Program-made: the position numbers and the translations under genes | DNA from: DASPSR01 sp035516175 | GTDB taxonomy: Bacteria; Nitrospirota; UBA9217 | Length of the DNA: 41,190 bases | NCBI GenBank assembly: GCA_035516175.1 | Contig: DATJAO010000057.1 | Coordinates: 1 to 41,190, forward strand | Direction of reading: 5' to 3' | Notes under the pieces: model-generated | The model's database searches: none | What the model was told of the DNA's origin: nothing | What the model saw: only the letters and a program-made list of their open reading frames with translations | In this document: in pieces, positions 1 through 7,301 of the stretch | How the letters are laid out: each line of letters begins with the position of its first letter | Numbering within the stretch: the stretch's first letter is position 1

Positions 1-138
1 CAGGGCATTGCACGGTACAGCCAGGTGAACTTCAGGGAGAGCGCATTCGACAACCGGTACAAGCCGCTCACTGACGACCTGGCGCCCATAGAGCACATGG
101 TGGATTGGGAGATACTCAAACGAGGAATCAGGGGGTGA
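1..138 (+). CDS. C-terminal end of a spermidine-synthase-like protein (partial)
   Basis: Reading frame 1 is open from the window edge to a TGA at 136-138, giving about 45 residues. They include DDLAPIEHMVDWEIL close to the C-terminus. Spermidine synthase domain proteins, often fused to a membrane domain, commonly end with a similar segment ('TDDLAPVEY...'). The fragment has no catalytic residues, so the assignment rests on that short tail only. It is followed by about 360 bp of non-coding DNA with the thrS promoter, so it is probably not in the thrS operon. Confidence 0.45.
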   Translation, partial: QGIARYSQVNFRESAFDNRYKPLTDDLAPIEHMVDWEILKRGIRG

Positions 139-222
139 GCCAAATTCGAACGATTTTTTCGTCACGTTCTGCGCCATTCCCTAACTCCTTACATGAAGAA
201 AACACCCGGTTCCCCCTGACGT

Positions 223-248
223 TTTCAGTTATTTATTTCAGTTATTTA
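223..248 (+). repeat. Perfect 13-bp tandem direct repeat upstream of the thrS promoter
   Basis: TTTCAGTTATTTA occurs at 223-235 and again, with no gap, at 236-248. The second copy ends 3 bp before the -35 hexamer of the predicted thrS promoter. It could be a binding site for an activator or an UP-like AT-rich element. Its function is inferred from position only. Confidence 0.6.
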
Positions 249-251
249 TAC

Positions 252-280
252 TTGACAACCAGTGTCATTTCCTTTAAATT
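252..280 (+). promoter_or_regulatory. Sigma70-type promoter for thrS operon
   Basis: TTGACA (252-257), a 17-bp spacer and TAAATT (275-280) form a near-consensus promoter. The start of transcription would be near 287, leaving a 5' leader of about 210 nt before the thrS start at 500. The leader contains a hairpin-rich stretch at 389-470. Confidence 0.7.
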
Positions 281-388
281 ATTCCGTTGTGTGCAGTCAG
301 TGCGTCAATAAAGGTCAGAAAAACAGGGGAATACACTGAAATAGCCTTCACCACGCATCACTTAACCAATGGAAGCGCAAGAAAAGGT

Positions 389-470
389 AAGGGCAGGGGA
401 ACCCGGCCTGTGCCCCTTGCGCCACTTGATACGGTAGAAGTCGACGGTTCGAAATCGACTGGGCCTACCC
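389..470 (+). promoter_or_regulatory. Structured 5' leader upstream of thrS (candidate translational operator)
   Basis: The leader can fold: GTCGA...TCGAC forms a hairpin whose loop contains TTCGAAA, like a tRNA T-arm. It sits inside GTAG...CTAC. GGTAaGggCAG near 390 can pair with CTGggCcTACC near 465 to close the domain. ThrRS is known in Escherichia coli to bind tRNA-like structures in its own leader, so an operator role is plausible. No complete tRNA cloverleaf and no T-box consensus are visible. The role is inferred. Confidence 0.35.
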
Positions 471-499
471 TTATTGAACAAAGACCATGTCATCTATCT

Positions 500-2440
500 A
501 TGAGTGAAATACAACTCAGGCTGCCTGACGGTCAGCAAAAAAGTATGCCAGCGGGCATCACCGGTCAGGAAGTTGCCGAGAAAATCGGCTCTCGCCTCGC
601 GAAAGACGCGCTTGCCATTAAAGTAGACGGTCAACTTCAGGATCTTAACATCCCTGTTGATCACAATGCCGCGATAGAGATCATTACCTTTAACGCGCCG
701 GAGGGCCGCGATGTGTACTGGCATAGTACTTCGCACCTCATGGCGCATGCGGTAAAACAGCTCTTTCCGCAGGCAAAACTTGCGATCGGCCCGGCGATCG
801 AAGAAGGGTTTTACTACGACTTCGATATCGATCGTCCCCTGACGCCTGAGGACCTCGAGAAGATAGAAAAGAGAATGGCGGAGCTGGCCAAGGCGGCAAC
901 GCCGGTCAAGAGAAAAACACTTTCCAAGGCCGAGGCCTTGGCGTTCTTTAACAATAAAAGCGAGTCGTACAAGGTAGAGCTGATAAACGAGCTTCCTGAC
1001 GGTTCGATATCTATCTACGAGCAGGGGGATTTTGCCGACCTATGCCGGGGACCGCATGTCCCGTCCACGGCGAAGATCAAGGCTTTCAAACTTCTCTCGA
1101 TCGCGGGAGCGTACTGGCGCGGGAATGAAAAGAACAAGATGCTGCAGCGCATCTACGGCATCTCGTTCCCGGTCAAGGATGAGCTCGATTCGTACATCAC
1201 ACGGCTTGAGGAGATCAAGCGCAGGGATCACCGGAAGCTTGGTAAGGATTTGGACCTGTTCTCCGTGTCTGATGATGTCGGCGGCGGTCTGGTCTTGTGG
1301 CATCCGAGGGGCGCGCTCATCCGGAAGGTCATCGAGGATTTCTGGCGCGATGAGCATCAGAAGAACGGCTACGATTTCGTATACTCTCCCCATGTGGGCC
1401 GCGGGACCCTGTGGGAGACCTCTGGCCATCTCGGTTTTTACCGGGAGAACATGTATTCGTCCATGGATGTGGAAGGGCAGGAGTACTATGTAAAGCCAAT
1501 GAACTGCCCCTTCCATATCATGATCTATAAGAACAAGCTCCGTTCGTACCGGGACCTGCCCTTGCGTTACGCGGAATTGGGCACGGTGTACCGGTTTGAA
1601 CGTTCCGGCGTGCTGCATGGCCTTTTGCGCGTTCGTGGTTTTACACAGGACGATGCTCATATCTTCGTGGCTCCTGAGGACATGGAAGCGGAGGTCATCC
1701 GGGTCCTCGAATTCGTCGTAAAGATGCTCAGGACCTTCGGGTTCAATGATTTTAAAGCGTACATCGCCACGCGACCGGAAAAATCTGTGGGCGATAACGC
1801 GATGTGGGAACAGGCCACACAGGCACTCAAAGTCGCCGCGGACAAGGCCAGTCTGAGTTATGAAATGGACGAGGGCGGCGGTGCTTTCTACGGCCCGAAG
1901 ATCGATATCAAGATCAAGGATGCGCTGGGACGATTATGGCAATGCTCCACCGTCCAGTTCGATTTTAACGAGCCGGAACGGTTCCACATGACCTTTAACG
2001 GCGTGGACAACCAGGCGCATCGGCCGTACATGATTCACAGGGCGCTGTTGGGATCGATCGAGCGTTTCTTCGGAATGCTGATCGAGCACTATGCGGGCGC
2101 ATTCCCGGTCTGGCTTGCACCGGTGCAGGCGAAGGTGGTGACGATCACTGACAAGCAGCTCGACTATGCCAAGGGCGTGCGAGACAAGCTCCTTGCCGCA
2201 GGAATCAGGACCGAGCTCGATGCGCGGTCGGAAAAGATGGGTTTCAAGATCCGCGAGGCCACGCTGGAAAAAGTGCCGTACATCCTCGTGGTGGGAGATA
2301 AGGAAGTGCAGCAGAATGCAGTTGCGGTGCGCGAGCGCGGGGGAAAGGACCTCGGCGCGATGCCGCTTGCGGAATTTGTAAGTAGAATGCAAAAGACCAT
2401 CCAGGGGAAAAGTACTTCAACTGAACTTTTAAGGGGGTGA
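500..2440 (+). CDS. thrS: Threonine--tRNA ligase
   Basis: Class II aminoacyl-tRNA synthetase that charges tRNA-Thr in the cytoplasm; 646 residues, close to the usual 640-645. Domains in order are an N-terminal TGS domain (about 1-62, beginning MSEIQLRLPDG), the editing domain with HSTSHLMAHAV, the catalytic core with PMNCPFH and GFTQDDAHIF carrying the Cys and His zinc ligands, the last zinc His in YMIHRALLGSIERFFG, and the C-terminal anticodon-binding domain. I chose the ATG at 500 because similarity starts there. An in-frame start at 287 would coincide with the predicted transcription start and adds 71 residues unlike ThrRS. The stop codon directly abuts the infC start, indicating translational coupling. 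It is the first gene of a classic thrS-infC-rpmI-rplT operon. Confidence 0.97.
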   Translation: MSEIQLRLPDGQQKSMPAGITGQEVAEKIGSRLAKDALAIKVDGQLQDLNIPVDHNAAIEIITFNAPEGRDVYWHSTSHLMAHAVKQLFPQAKLAIGPAIEEGFYYDFDIDRPLTPEDLEKIEKRMAELAKAATPVKRKTLSKAEALAFFNNKSESYKVELINELPDGSISIYEQGDFADLCRGPHVPSTAKIKAFKLLSIAGAYWRGNEKNKMLQRIYGISFPVKDELDSYITRLEEIKRRDHRKLGKDLDLFSVSDDVGGGLVLWHPRGALIRKVIEDFWRDEHQKNGYDFVYSPHVGRGTLWETSGHLGFYRENMYSSMDVEGQEYYVKPMNCPFHIMIYKNKLRSYRDLPLRYAELGTVYRFERSGVLHGLLRVRGFTQDDAHIFVAPEDMEAEVIRVLEFVVKMLRTFGFNDFKAYIATRPEKSVGDNAMWEQATQALKVAADKASLSYEMDEGGGAFYGPKIDIKIKDALGRLWQCSTVQFDFNEPERFHMTFNGVDNQAHRPYMIHRALLGSIERFFGMLIEHYAGAFPVWLAPVQAKVVTITDKQLDYAKGVRDKLLAAGIRTELDARSEKMGFKIREATLEKVPYILVVGDKEVQQNAVAVRERGGKDLGAMPLAEFVSRMQKTIQGKSTSTELLRG

Positions 2441-2980
2441 TTGTTTATCAGTAAAATTACGACAAGAATCAATTTCATGATCAAAGTGAAGGAGGTCCGT
2501 GTTATCTCTGCGGACGGAGAGCAACTGGGGATTTTGGACACCCGTGAGGCGATTAAAAGAGCGGAAGAAGCCGGTCTCGATCTGGTGGAGGTGGCGCCAA
2601 CGGCAAAGCCGCCAGTCTGCCGCATCATGGACTTCGGGAAGTATAAATACGAGCTTGCCAAGAAAGCCCACGAATCCAGAAAACATCAGAGCGTTATCGT
2701 CGTTAAGGAAATCAAGTTGCGGCCCAGGACCGACGAACACGATATCCAGTTCAAAATAAACAACATCAAGCGGTTCCTTGAAGAGGGGAACAAGGTCAAA
2801 GTCTCCGTTATGTTCCGCGGCAGGGAAATGGCACACACGACGCATGGCAAGGCAGTGCTCGACCGTATCGTTAATGACCTCCAGAACGACGCCGTCATTG
2901 AACAGCCGCCCCGCATGGAAGGCAGGAACATGACGATGCTGCTGGGGGCCAAGACAAAAGAAGCGGTGGCAAAAAAGTAG
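2441..2980 (+). CDS. infC: Translation initiation factor IF-3
   Basis: IF-3 binds the 30S subunit, prevents premature 50S joining and proofreads the start codon. The protein has the N-domain (GEQLGILDTREAI, AEEAGLDLVEVAP, PPVCRIMDFGKYKYE) and the C-domain (VKEIKLRPRTDEHD, VMFRGREMAH). The likely start is TTG at 2441, immediately after the thrS stop (2438-2440) and within the strong Shine-Dalgarno stretch AAGGGGGTGA; it gives 179 residues. An ATG at 2477 would remove the conserved RIN segment (TTRIN before the EVRVI strand). A non-AUG start fits the known habit of infC, where IF-3 discriminates against its own poor start codon and so autoregulates. The exact start remains inferred. Confidence 0.95.
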   Translation: MFISKITTRINFMIKVKEVRVISADGEQLGILDTREAIKRAEEAGLDLVEVAPTAKPPVCRIMDFGKYKYELAKKAHESRKHQSVIVVKEIKLRPRTDEHDIQFKINNIKRFLEEGNKVKVSVMFRGREMAHTTHGKAVLDRIVNDLQNDAVIEQPPRMEGRNMTMLLGAKTKEAVAKK

Positions 2981-3008
2981 CAGTACGTTGTGAACAATGA
3001 ACGATGCC

Positions 3009-3035
3009 ACGGAAGGGCGTCCTTCCGTTGTTTTT
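3009..3035 (+). terminator. Intrinsic terminator/attenuator between infC and rpmI
   Basis: ACGGAAGG (3009-3016) pairs with CCTTCCGT (3021-3028) around the tetraloop GCGT, followed by TGTTTTT. This is a clean 8-bp stem with a U-tract, about 45 bp before the rpmI start. In several bacteria the infC-rpmI-rplT region is controlled by L20-dependent attenuation, so this may be an attenuator and not a full stop. Confidence 0.7.
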
Positions 3036-3081
3036 ATATATTAGGAAGTGGCAAAACTTAAGATCCGGAAGGGGAAAAGGA

Positions 3082-3309
3082 ATGGCAAAGGCAAAGATCA
3101 AGACCAAAATAAAATTGAAGACCAAGCGGAGCGCAGCCAAAAGGCTGAAAGTGACGGGCACAGGCAAGGTCATGAGGCGTAAGGGCTGGAAGGGCCATCT
3201 GCTGACCGGCAAAAACGCTACACGAAAGAGACGCCTGACCGGCTCTGTCGAGATCACCAAAGATAATGCCGAGAATATAAAGCAGATGCTTCCATATGGG
3301 AGCAAGTAA
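3082..3309 (+). CDS. rpmI: 50S ribosomal protein L35
   Basis: 75-residue basic ribosomal protein. The segment KLKTKRSAAKRLKVTGTGKV is the L35 N-terminal signature and is followed by the RRKGWKGHLLTGK core and a C-terminal NIKQMLPYG. The start is ATG 3082, preceded by GGAAGGGG at 3067-3074 as ribosome binding site; an upstream in-frame ATG at 3004 lies inside the terminator-like hairpin and is rejected. The N-terminus (MAKAKIKTKIK) is slightly longer than the usual MPKMKT. It sits between infC and rplT as in most bacteria, and expression is probably shared with infC and subject to the hairpin upstream. Confidence 0.95.
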   Translation: MAKAKIKTKIKLKTKRSAAKRLKVTGTGKVMRRKGWKGHLLTGKNATRKRRLTGSVEITKDNAENIKQMLPYGSK

Positions 3310-3452
3310 CAAGTCCCAATTGTAAATCCAAGATTCAAAACCCCGGATGCCTGACCCGATGTCATATGGAATGGCAGATATACCGAGGATTGTAGCCTAT
3401 CAGGTTTCAAGCATCTGAAATAGCGCACCATTTTTTTAAGGAGGAGAACATA

Positions 3453-3806
3453 ATGCCGAGAGCAAAAGGCGGCCCTAAGACAAGGGCCAGAAGAAAAAGA
3501 GTGCTCAACCAGGCTGAAGGGTACTGGGGAGCAAAATCAAAACTGTTCCGCACCGCAACCGAGGCTGTGGACCGTGCGCTCAAATACGCATACCGCGACC
3601 GGAAGGCCCGGAAGAGGGATTTTCGCAGGCTCTGGATCGCACGCATCAATGCTGCGGCCAGGCTGAACGGTTTGTCTTACAGCAGGTTCATTGCTGGTCT
3701 TACCAAGACCGGCGTAGCCCTGGACAGGAAGATACTTGCTGATCTGGCCGTGACCGACCCTGCTGGTTTTACGAAGCTTGCTGAGACCGTGAAGGCAGCA
3801 TCGTAG
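3453..3806 (+). CDS. rplT: 50S ribosomal protein L20
   Basis: 117 residues, the standard L20 length. It starts MPRAKGGPKTRARRKRVLNQ and contains GYWGAKSKLFRTA, YAYRDRKARKRDFRRLWI and the C-terminal RNA-binding domain with LNGLSYSRFIAGL. L20 assembles early on 23S rRNA and in many bacteria represses the rpmI-rplT message. AAGGAGGAG at 3439-3447 gives a strong ribosome binding site. The 143-bp gap after rpmI is longer than usual and holds no gene. A terminator follows at 3838-3872, ending the operon. Confidence 0.97.
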   Translation: MPRAKGGPKTRARRKRVLNQAEGYWGAKSKLFRTATEAVDRALKYAYRDRKARKRDFRRLWIARINAAARLNGLSYSRFIAGLTKTGVALDRKILADLAVTDPAGFTKLAETVKAAS

Positions 3807-3837
3807 CCTTCACAAGACCTATTAGACCGGAGACATG

Positions 3838-3872
3838 CCGGCCCTGGGTATACCCCGGGGCCGTTGTTTTTT
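3838..3872 (+). terminator. Rho-independent terminator after rplT
   Basis: CGGCCCTGGG (3839-3848) pairs with CCCCGGGGCCG around a TATA loop with one bulge or mismatch. TTGTTTTTT follows. It lies about 30 bp after the rplT stop and ends the thrS-infC-rpmI-rplT operon. Confidence 0.85.
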
Positions 3873-3873
3873 A

Positions 3874-3902
3874 TTGACATCTTCGTGTATTTCGGTTAAA
3901 AA
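3874..3902 (+). promoter_or_regulatory. Sigma70-type promoter for the amidase gene
   Basis: TTGACA (3874-3879), 17-bp spacer and TAAAAA (3897-3902). Only 14 bp separate the -10 from the ATG at 3917, so the mRNA leader would be about 8 nt and there is no room for a Shine-Dalgarno site. Confidence 0.6.
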
Positions 3903-3916
3903 ACAACAAGAAAATT

Positions 3917-5773
3917 ATGGACAAACGCGGCCGATCATCTATAGCGGCCTTTATGGCTTGCACAATTCTGCTGCTTTTCACCGCGAAAGCATACCCGTCT
4001 TACAATACCGAGGCTGGGCGCAAGTATACTATCGCCTGTCAACGCCTTGAAGACCTCAGAAAGAACACAAAGAAAAAGAAATACCGCTCTTACTGGATGG
4101 ACAGCATCCGTACCTTCGAGCTCGTGGAGAAAAAATATCCAAAGAGCCCAAGCGCCGCAGACGCCTGTTTTAACCGGGCTGATCTATATCTGGAGCTGTA
4201 CCAGTCCAGCAAATATTCCCGGGATCTGGAAGAGTCCATACGCGTATATGAAAAATGTCAGGCTGCCTATCCGAAGCATGCCAAAGCACCGGAAGCACTT
4301 TACCGGGTCATCGATCTATCCCTCAATAACAGGAAGAACGGCTCCTTAGTATCAAAAACGTACAACAAGCTCTTCGAGGCTTACCCTGACAGCGTCTGGA
4401 CCGAAAAAGCGCGAACACGGCTCGGCCTATTCGTTTTGAAGCAGAAGAAGGAGCCCGAAATCAAGAAAATGCCCGTTCCGGTGCTTGCTTCGCAGGGGAA
4501 GACAAAACCTGCCGGTGTGGTGCAAAAAATCCGGTACTGGTCGGGCGGGGCATATACGCGCATCGTGATCGAACAGAATAGATCGGTCAGCTTCCAGGCG
4601 CAGGAGCTTAAAAATCCCGATCGCTTGGTCTTTGATATCCTGAATACCCGGGTGAGCGATTCGATCGATAAAGACCCGCTGCCCGTTAACGACGGCATAC
4701 TAAAACAGGTGCGCGCCAGCCAGTACGCTCCCGATATCGTGCGGGTGGTGCTTGACCTCGCGAGCATTAAGAGCTATGTTGCGTTCCCGCTCCATGACCC
4801 CGAGCGCCTTGTTATCGATGTGACCGGCGAAGGCGGCATAACAGCACAATCCCAAGTAACGAGCATAGAGTCGGGCACGCAACCACAACAGGAGGATACC
4901 GAAGAGAATAAAGCAGAGCCTAATGTAGAGTCTAAAACAGAACCTAATGTAGAGCCTAAAACAGAACCTAAAGCAGAGCCATACGGCCAGACCACTCCCC
5001 CCACACAGGTCCCCTCGGTCAAAAATAACGATGAAGGTAAGCTCTCACTGTCACGGCAGATGGGGCTCAAGATAAGGACCATTGCCATCGATGCGGGCCA
5101 CGGGGGACACGATCCGGGAGCGATCGGCAAGAACGGACTCAAAGAGAAAACGGTCACGCTCGACATCGCCAAGCGGCTGGCTGTCCTGGTCAAGGAGCGG
5201 TTGGGGTGCGACGTGATAATGACCCGTGACCGCGATATTTTTATACCGCTAGATCAGCGTCCATTCATCGCCAAGTCAAGGGGAGCGGACCTGTTTGTCT
5301 CTATTCACGTCAACGCGAACAGAAAGCGAAAGGCCAGTGGCATCGAGACGTATATTCAGGGCCTTCAGGCCTCCGACCGCGAAGCCATGGCCACCGCAGC
5401 GCGCGAGAACGCCATGTCGACGAAACGATTGAGCGAACTAGACTCGGAGATCGATAAGATATTGAAGGATCTCAAGCAGGACAACAAGCTCGAAGAATCC
5501 CTCCAGCTCGCTCATACGGTGCAGGCGTCACTTGTGGACACCATGAAACCGGAGCAAAAGCAGGTGGTGAATCTCGGCGTGAAGCGGGCGTTTTTCTATG
5601 TGCTCATCAACACCCAGATGCCGAGCATCCTTGCCGAGGTCGGGTTTATCAGCAACCCTGATGAAGAGAAGCAGCTGCGGAAAGAATCATACCGTCAAAG
5701 TATCGCCGAAGCCCTGTATGAGGGGATTAAGAAGTATGTCGATGCGCGTTCTCCGCAGATGATAGGGATCTGA
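3917..5773 (+). CDS. Exported N-acetylmuramoyl-L-alanine amidase with AMIN domain
   Basis: 618-residue peptidoglycan amidase (AmiC type, Amidase_3 fold) that cleaves the MurNAc-L-Ala bond during cell separation. Order: N-terminal signal segment (about 10-27), a TPR-like helical region (about 30-180), an AMIN domain (about 205-310, with RIVIEQNRSVSFQAQ and PDRLVFDIL) that targets septal wall or pole, a Glu/Pro/Lys-rich linker with repeated TEPxxEPK units, then the catalytic domain. Zinc ligands are visible as His395 (DAGHGG), Glu410 (LKEKTVTLDIA) and His464 (SIHVNA), with catalytic Glu574 in AEVGFISN. The extra N-terminal TPR region is less common. The gene has its own promoter and little or no leader. 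No gene partner is obvious nearby. Confidence 0.93.
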   Translation: MDKRGRSSIAAFMACTILLLFTAKAYPSYNTEAGRKYTIACQRLEDLRKNTKKKKYRSYWMDSIRTFELVEKKYPKSPSAADACFNRADLYLELYQSSKYSRDLEESIRVYEKCQAAYPKHAKAPEALYRVIDLSLNNRKNGSLVSKTYNKLFEAYPDSVWTEKARTRLGLFVLKQKKEPEIKKMPVPVLASQGKTKPAGVVQKIRYWSGGAYTRIVIEQNRSVSFQAQELKNPDRLVFDILNTRVSDSIDKDPLPVNDGILKQVRASQYAPDIVRVVLDLASIKSYVAFPLHDPERLVIDVTGEGGITAQSQVTSIESGTQPQQEDTEENKAEPNVESKTEPNVEPKTEPKAEPYGQTTPPTQVPSVKNNDEGKLSLSRQMGLKIRTIAIDAGHGGHDPGAIGKNGLKEKTVTLDIAKRLAVLVKERLGCDVIMTRDRDIFIPLDQRPFIAKSRGADLFVSIHVNANRKRKASGIETYIQGLQASDREAMATAARENAMSTKRLSELDSEIDKILKDLKQDNKLEESLQLAHTVQASLVDTMKPEQKQVVNLGVKRAFFYVLINTQMPSILAEVGFISNPDEEKQLRKESYRQSIAEALYEGIKKYVDARSPQMIGI

Positions 5774-5816
5774 CGCAGGAAGGTATGAGACGTGAGGCGT
5801 AAATCGCGAAGTAAAA

Positions 5817-6993
5817 TTATTTTGGCTTCCCCTCCCATTCCTCTCCGTGTGAGCTTGATGTTCGCAGACTTCTGTCTTCCAGCGTAGTTTCCCTGCCACT
5901 CGAAGATATGAGATAAGCATCGACGAATGAGTCGATATCTCCGTCCATGACGGCCGAGACATTCCCCACTTCCGCACCGGTGCGGTGGTCCTTAACCATC
6001 TGGTAAGGCTGGAACACGTACGACCGGATCTGGCTTCCCCACGCAATGTCCTTTTTCTCGCTCACTAGTTTGCCGAGCTTCTCTTCCTGTTCTTTTTTCT
6101 TCACCTCATACAACCGTGACCGCAGCACTTTCATTGCCACGTTTTTATTCTTGAGCTGAGAGCGCTCGTTCTGGCACTGCACCACGATGCCAGTGGGCAG
6201 GTGCGTGATGCGGACCGCCGAGTCCGTCTTGTTGACATGCTGCCCGCCGGCGCTTGAGGCACGGTAGGTGTCTATACGCAGGTCCTTGTCGTCGATCACG
6301 ACATCGATGTCTTCCTCCACCTCGGGATACACAAAGACGGATGCAAAGGACGTGTGTCTGCGCTTGTTCGCATCAAAGGGCGAGATGCGGACGAGCCTGT
6401 GTACGCCGGCCTCGGCTTTGAGCTTGCCATAGGCATAATCGCCCGATACGATGAACGTAACGGATTTGACACCGGCCTCTTCACCAGCCTGGTAGTCGAG
6501 GATCTCGGTTTTATATCCGCTCTTTTCAGCCCAGCGCAGATACATGCGCATCAGCATCGCTGCCCAGTCCTGCGCTTCGGTTCCACCCGCACCAGGGTGA
6601 ATCGCGACGATGGCGTTCGAAGCATCCTGCTCTCCGGAGAGGAGCGCGGCTATCTCTGCGGAGGCGATGTCTTTCAGTGCCGAAACTATCTCGTGCTCTA
6701 GCTCCGCATGCATGGACTCGCCTCCTTCTTCCGATGCAAGCTCGGCCATGGCTTCCAAATCGATCAGGCGTTTCGCTAGGGCCCCCCAATCCTTGAGCGA
6801 CTTTTCGATAGATGATTTTTCCTTGAGTGTCGTGTTGGCTTTGTCTTTATCGTCCCAGAAGCCAGAGGTTTCCATGAGGCGGATAAGTTCAACTAAACGT
6901 GCTTCCTTGACAGGGGTGTCAAAGATGCCTCCGCAGGGTCTCTATCCTGTTCCTTACGTTGTCCAGTTCGTGCTTCAAGTCTTCTAAAAGCAT
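5817..6993 (-). CDS. prfB: Peptide chain release factor 2, expressed by programmed +1 frameshift
   Basis: RF2 reads UGA and UAA and triggers peptide release. The first 24 codons run from ATG at 6993 to CTT at 6922-6924; they are followed by an in-frame TGA (6919-6921). A +1 slip on CTT-T resumes at GAC and continues to 5817, giving about 391 residues. The frameshift signature is complete on the minus strand: a GGAGG Shine-Dalgarno-like sequence, a 3-nt gap, then CTT TGA C. In the joined protein the anticodon-mimic SPF falls at about 204-206 and the GGQ catalytic loop at about 249-251, nearly the E. coli positions. A C-terminal tail of about 25 residues after DAYLI is longer than usual. Ribosome binding site: TTGGAG before the ATG. 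Confidence 0.96.
6913..6936 (-). promoter_or_regulatory. prfB programmed +1 ribosomal frameshift site
   Basis: On the minus strand the sequence reads CGGAGG-CAT-CTT-TGA-C. The GGAGG pairs with 16S rRNA, the ribosome pauses at the poorly read UGA, and CUU slips to UUU. The result is an autoregulatory loop: low RF2 favours the frameshift and thus RF2 synthesis. All canonical elements and spacings are present. Confidence 0.95.
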
Positions 6994-7075
6994 TTAAGTC
7001 TCCAAGGTGCTTGATAGGGTACAGGGAGGCAAAAACTGACACGCCCTGCACGCGCTATCCCCTGTTTAGTCCGTT

Positions 7076-7102
7076 AAAAAAGAAGCCGACTCCCTTCGCC
7101 GG
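7076..7102 (-). terminator. Intrinsic terminator upstream of prfB
   Basis: On the minus strand CCGGC pairs with GTCGG around GAAGGGA, followed by CTTCTTTTTT. The stem is 5 bp with one G-U pair. It ends about 80 nt before the prfB start and lies at the end of the putative structured RNA that begins near 7184. Its loop overlaps the 3' strand of a 7-bp helix in that RNA, so the two folds are mutually exclusive. Confidence 0.5.
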
Positions 7103-7184
7103 TGTACACATTTCTGCAGGGGTGGTGGAATAAAGCCACCATCTCTATCCGTGAGAGAACATCGCTTCCTTAGGGAGTTTACGT
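7076..7184 (-). ncRNA. Candidate structured RNA or riboswitch-like leader between lnt and prfB
   Basis: A strong promoter (7191-7218, minus) would start a transcript of about 108 nt ending at a U-tract. ACTCCCT (plus coordinates 7172-7178 read in reverse) pairs perfectly with AGGGAGT (7089-7095). Inside are a TCTCT/AGAGA hairpin with a 7-nt loop and a TGGTGG/CCACCA hairpin with a 7-nt loop. The 3' strand of the closing helix overlaps the terminator hairpin, the usual layout of a transcription-attenuating leader. I matched it to no known riboswitch consensus. It could be a small RNA or a prfB leader element. Confidence 0.45.
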
Positions 7185-7190
7185 TTTCGA

Positions 7191-7218
7191 ATTATACCAT
7201 AGAGTAAATAAAAATCAA
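7191..7218 (-). promoter_or_regulatory. Extended -10 promoter for the RNA/prfB leader
   Basis: On the minus strand TTGATT, a 16-bp spacer and TGGTATAAT (extended -10) occur between lnt and prfB. There is no open reading frame between it and prfB, so it drives either the structured RNA or prfB with a leader of about 190 nt. Confidence 0.65.
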
Positions 7219-7301
7219 AGGGGAACACAAAAAGCCGCCCTTCCTCATTGGTGCTGGAAAATCATAGAACTGATATTGATTGGCCAGTCAATACCCTTCG
7301 G

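Noticed and set aside
390..470. tRNA gene suggested by GGTTCGAAATC, a T-arm-like sequence
   Set aside because: No acceptor, D-arm and anticodon arms of proper spacing, and the T stem has a mismatch. The fold is better explained as a leader hairpin.
287..499. Extended N-terminus of ThrRS from an ATG at 287
   Set aside because: The predicted transcription start is at about 287 and the extra 71 residues look like non-coding translation. Family similarity begins at 500.
7275..7292. Palindrome ATTGATTGGCCAGTCAAT just after lnt
   Set aside because: Short imperfect inverted repeat with no U-tract and no linked promoter; may be chance.
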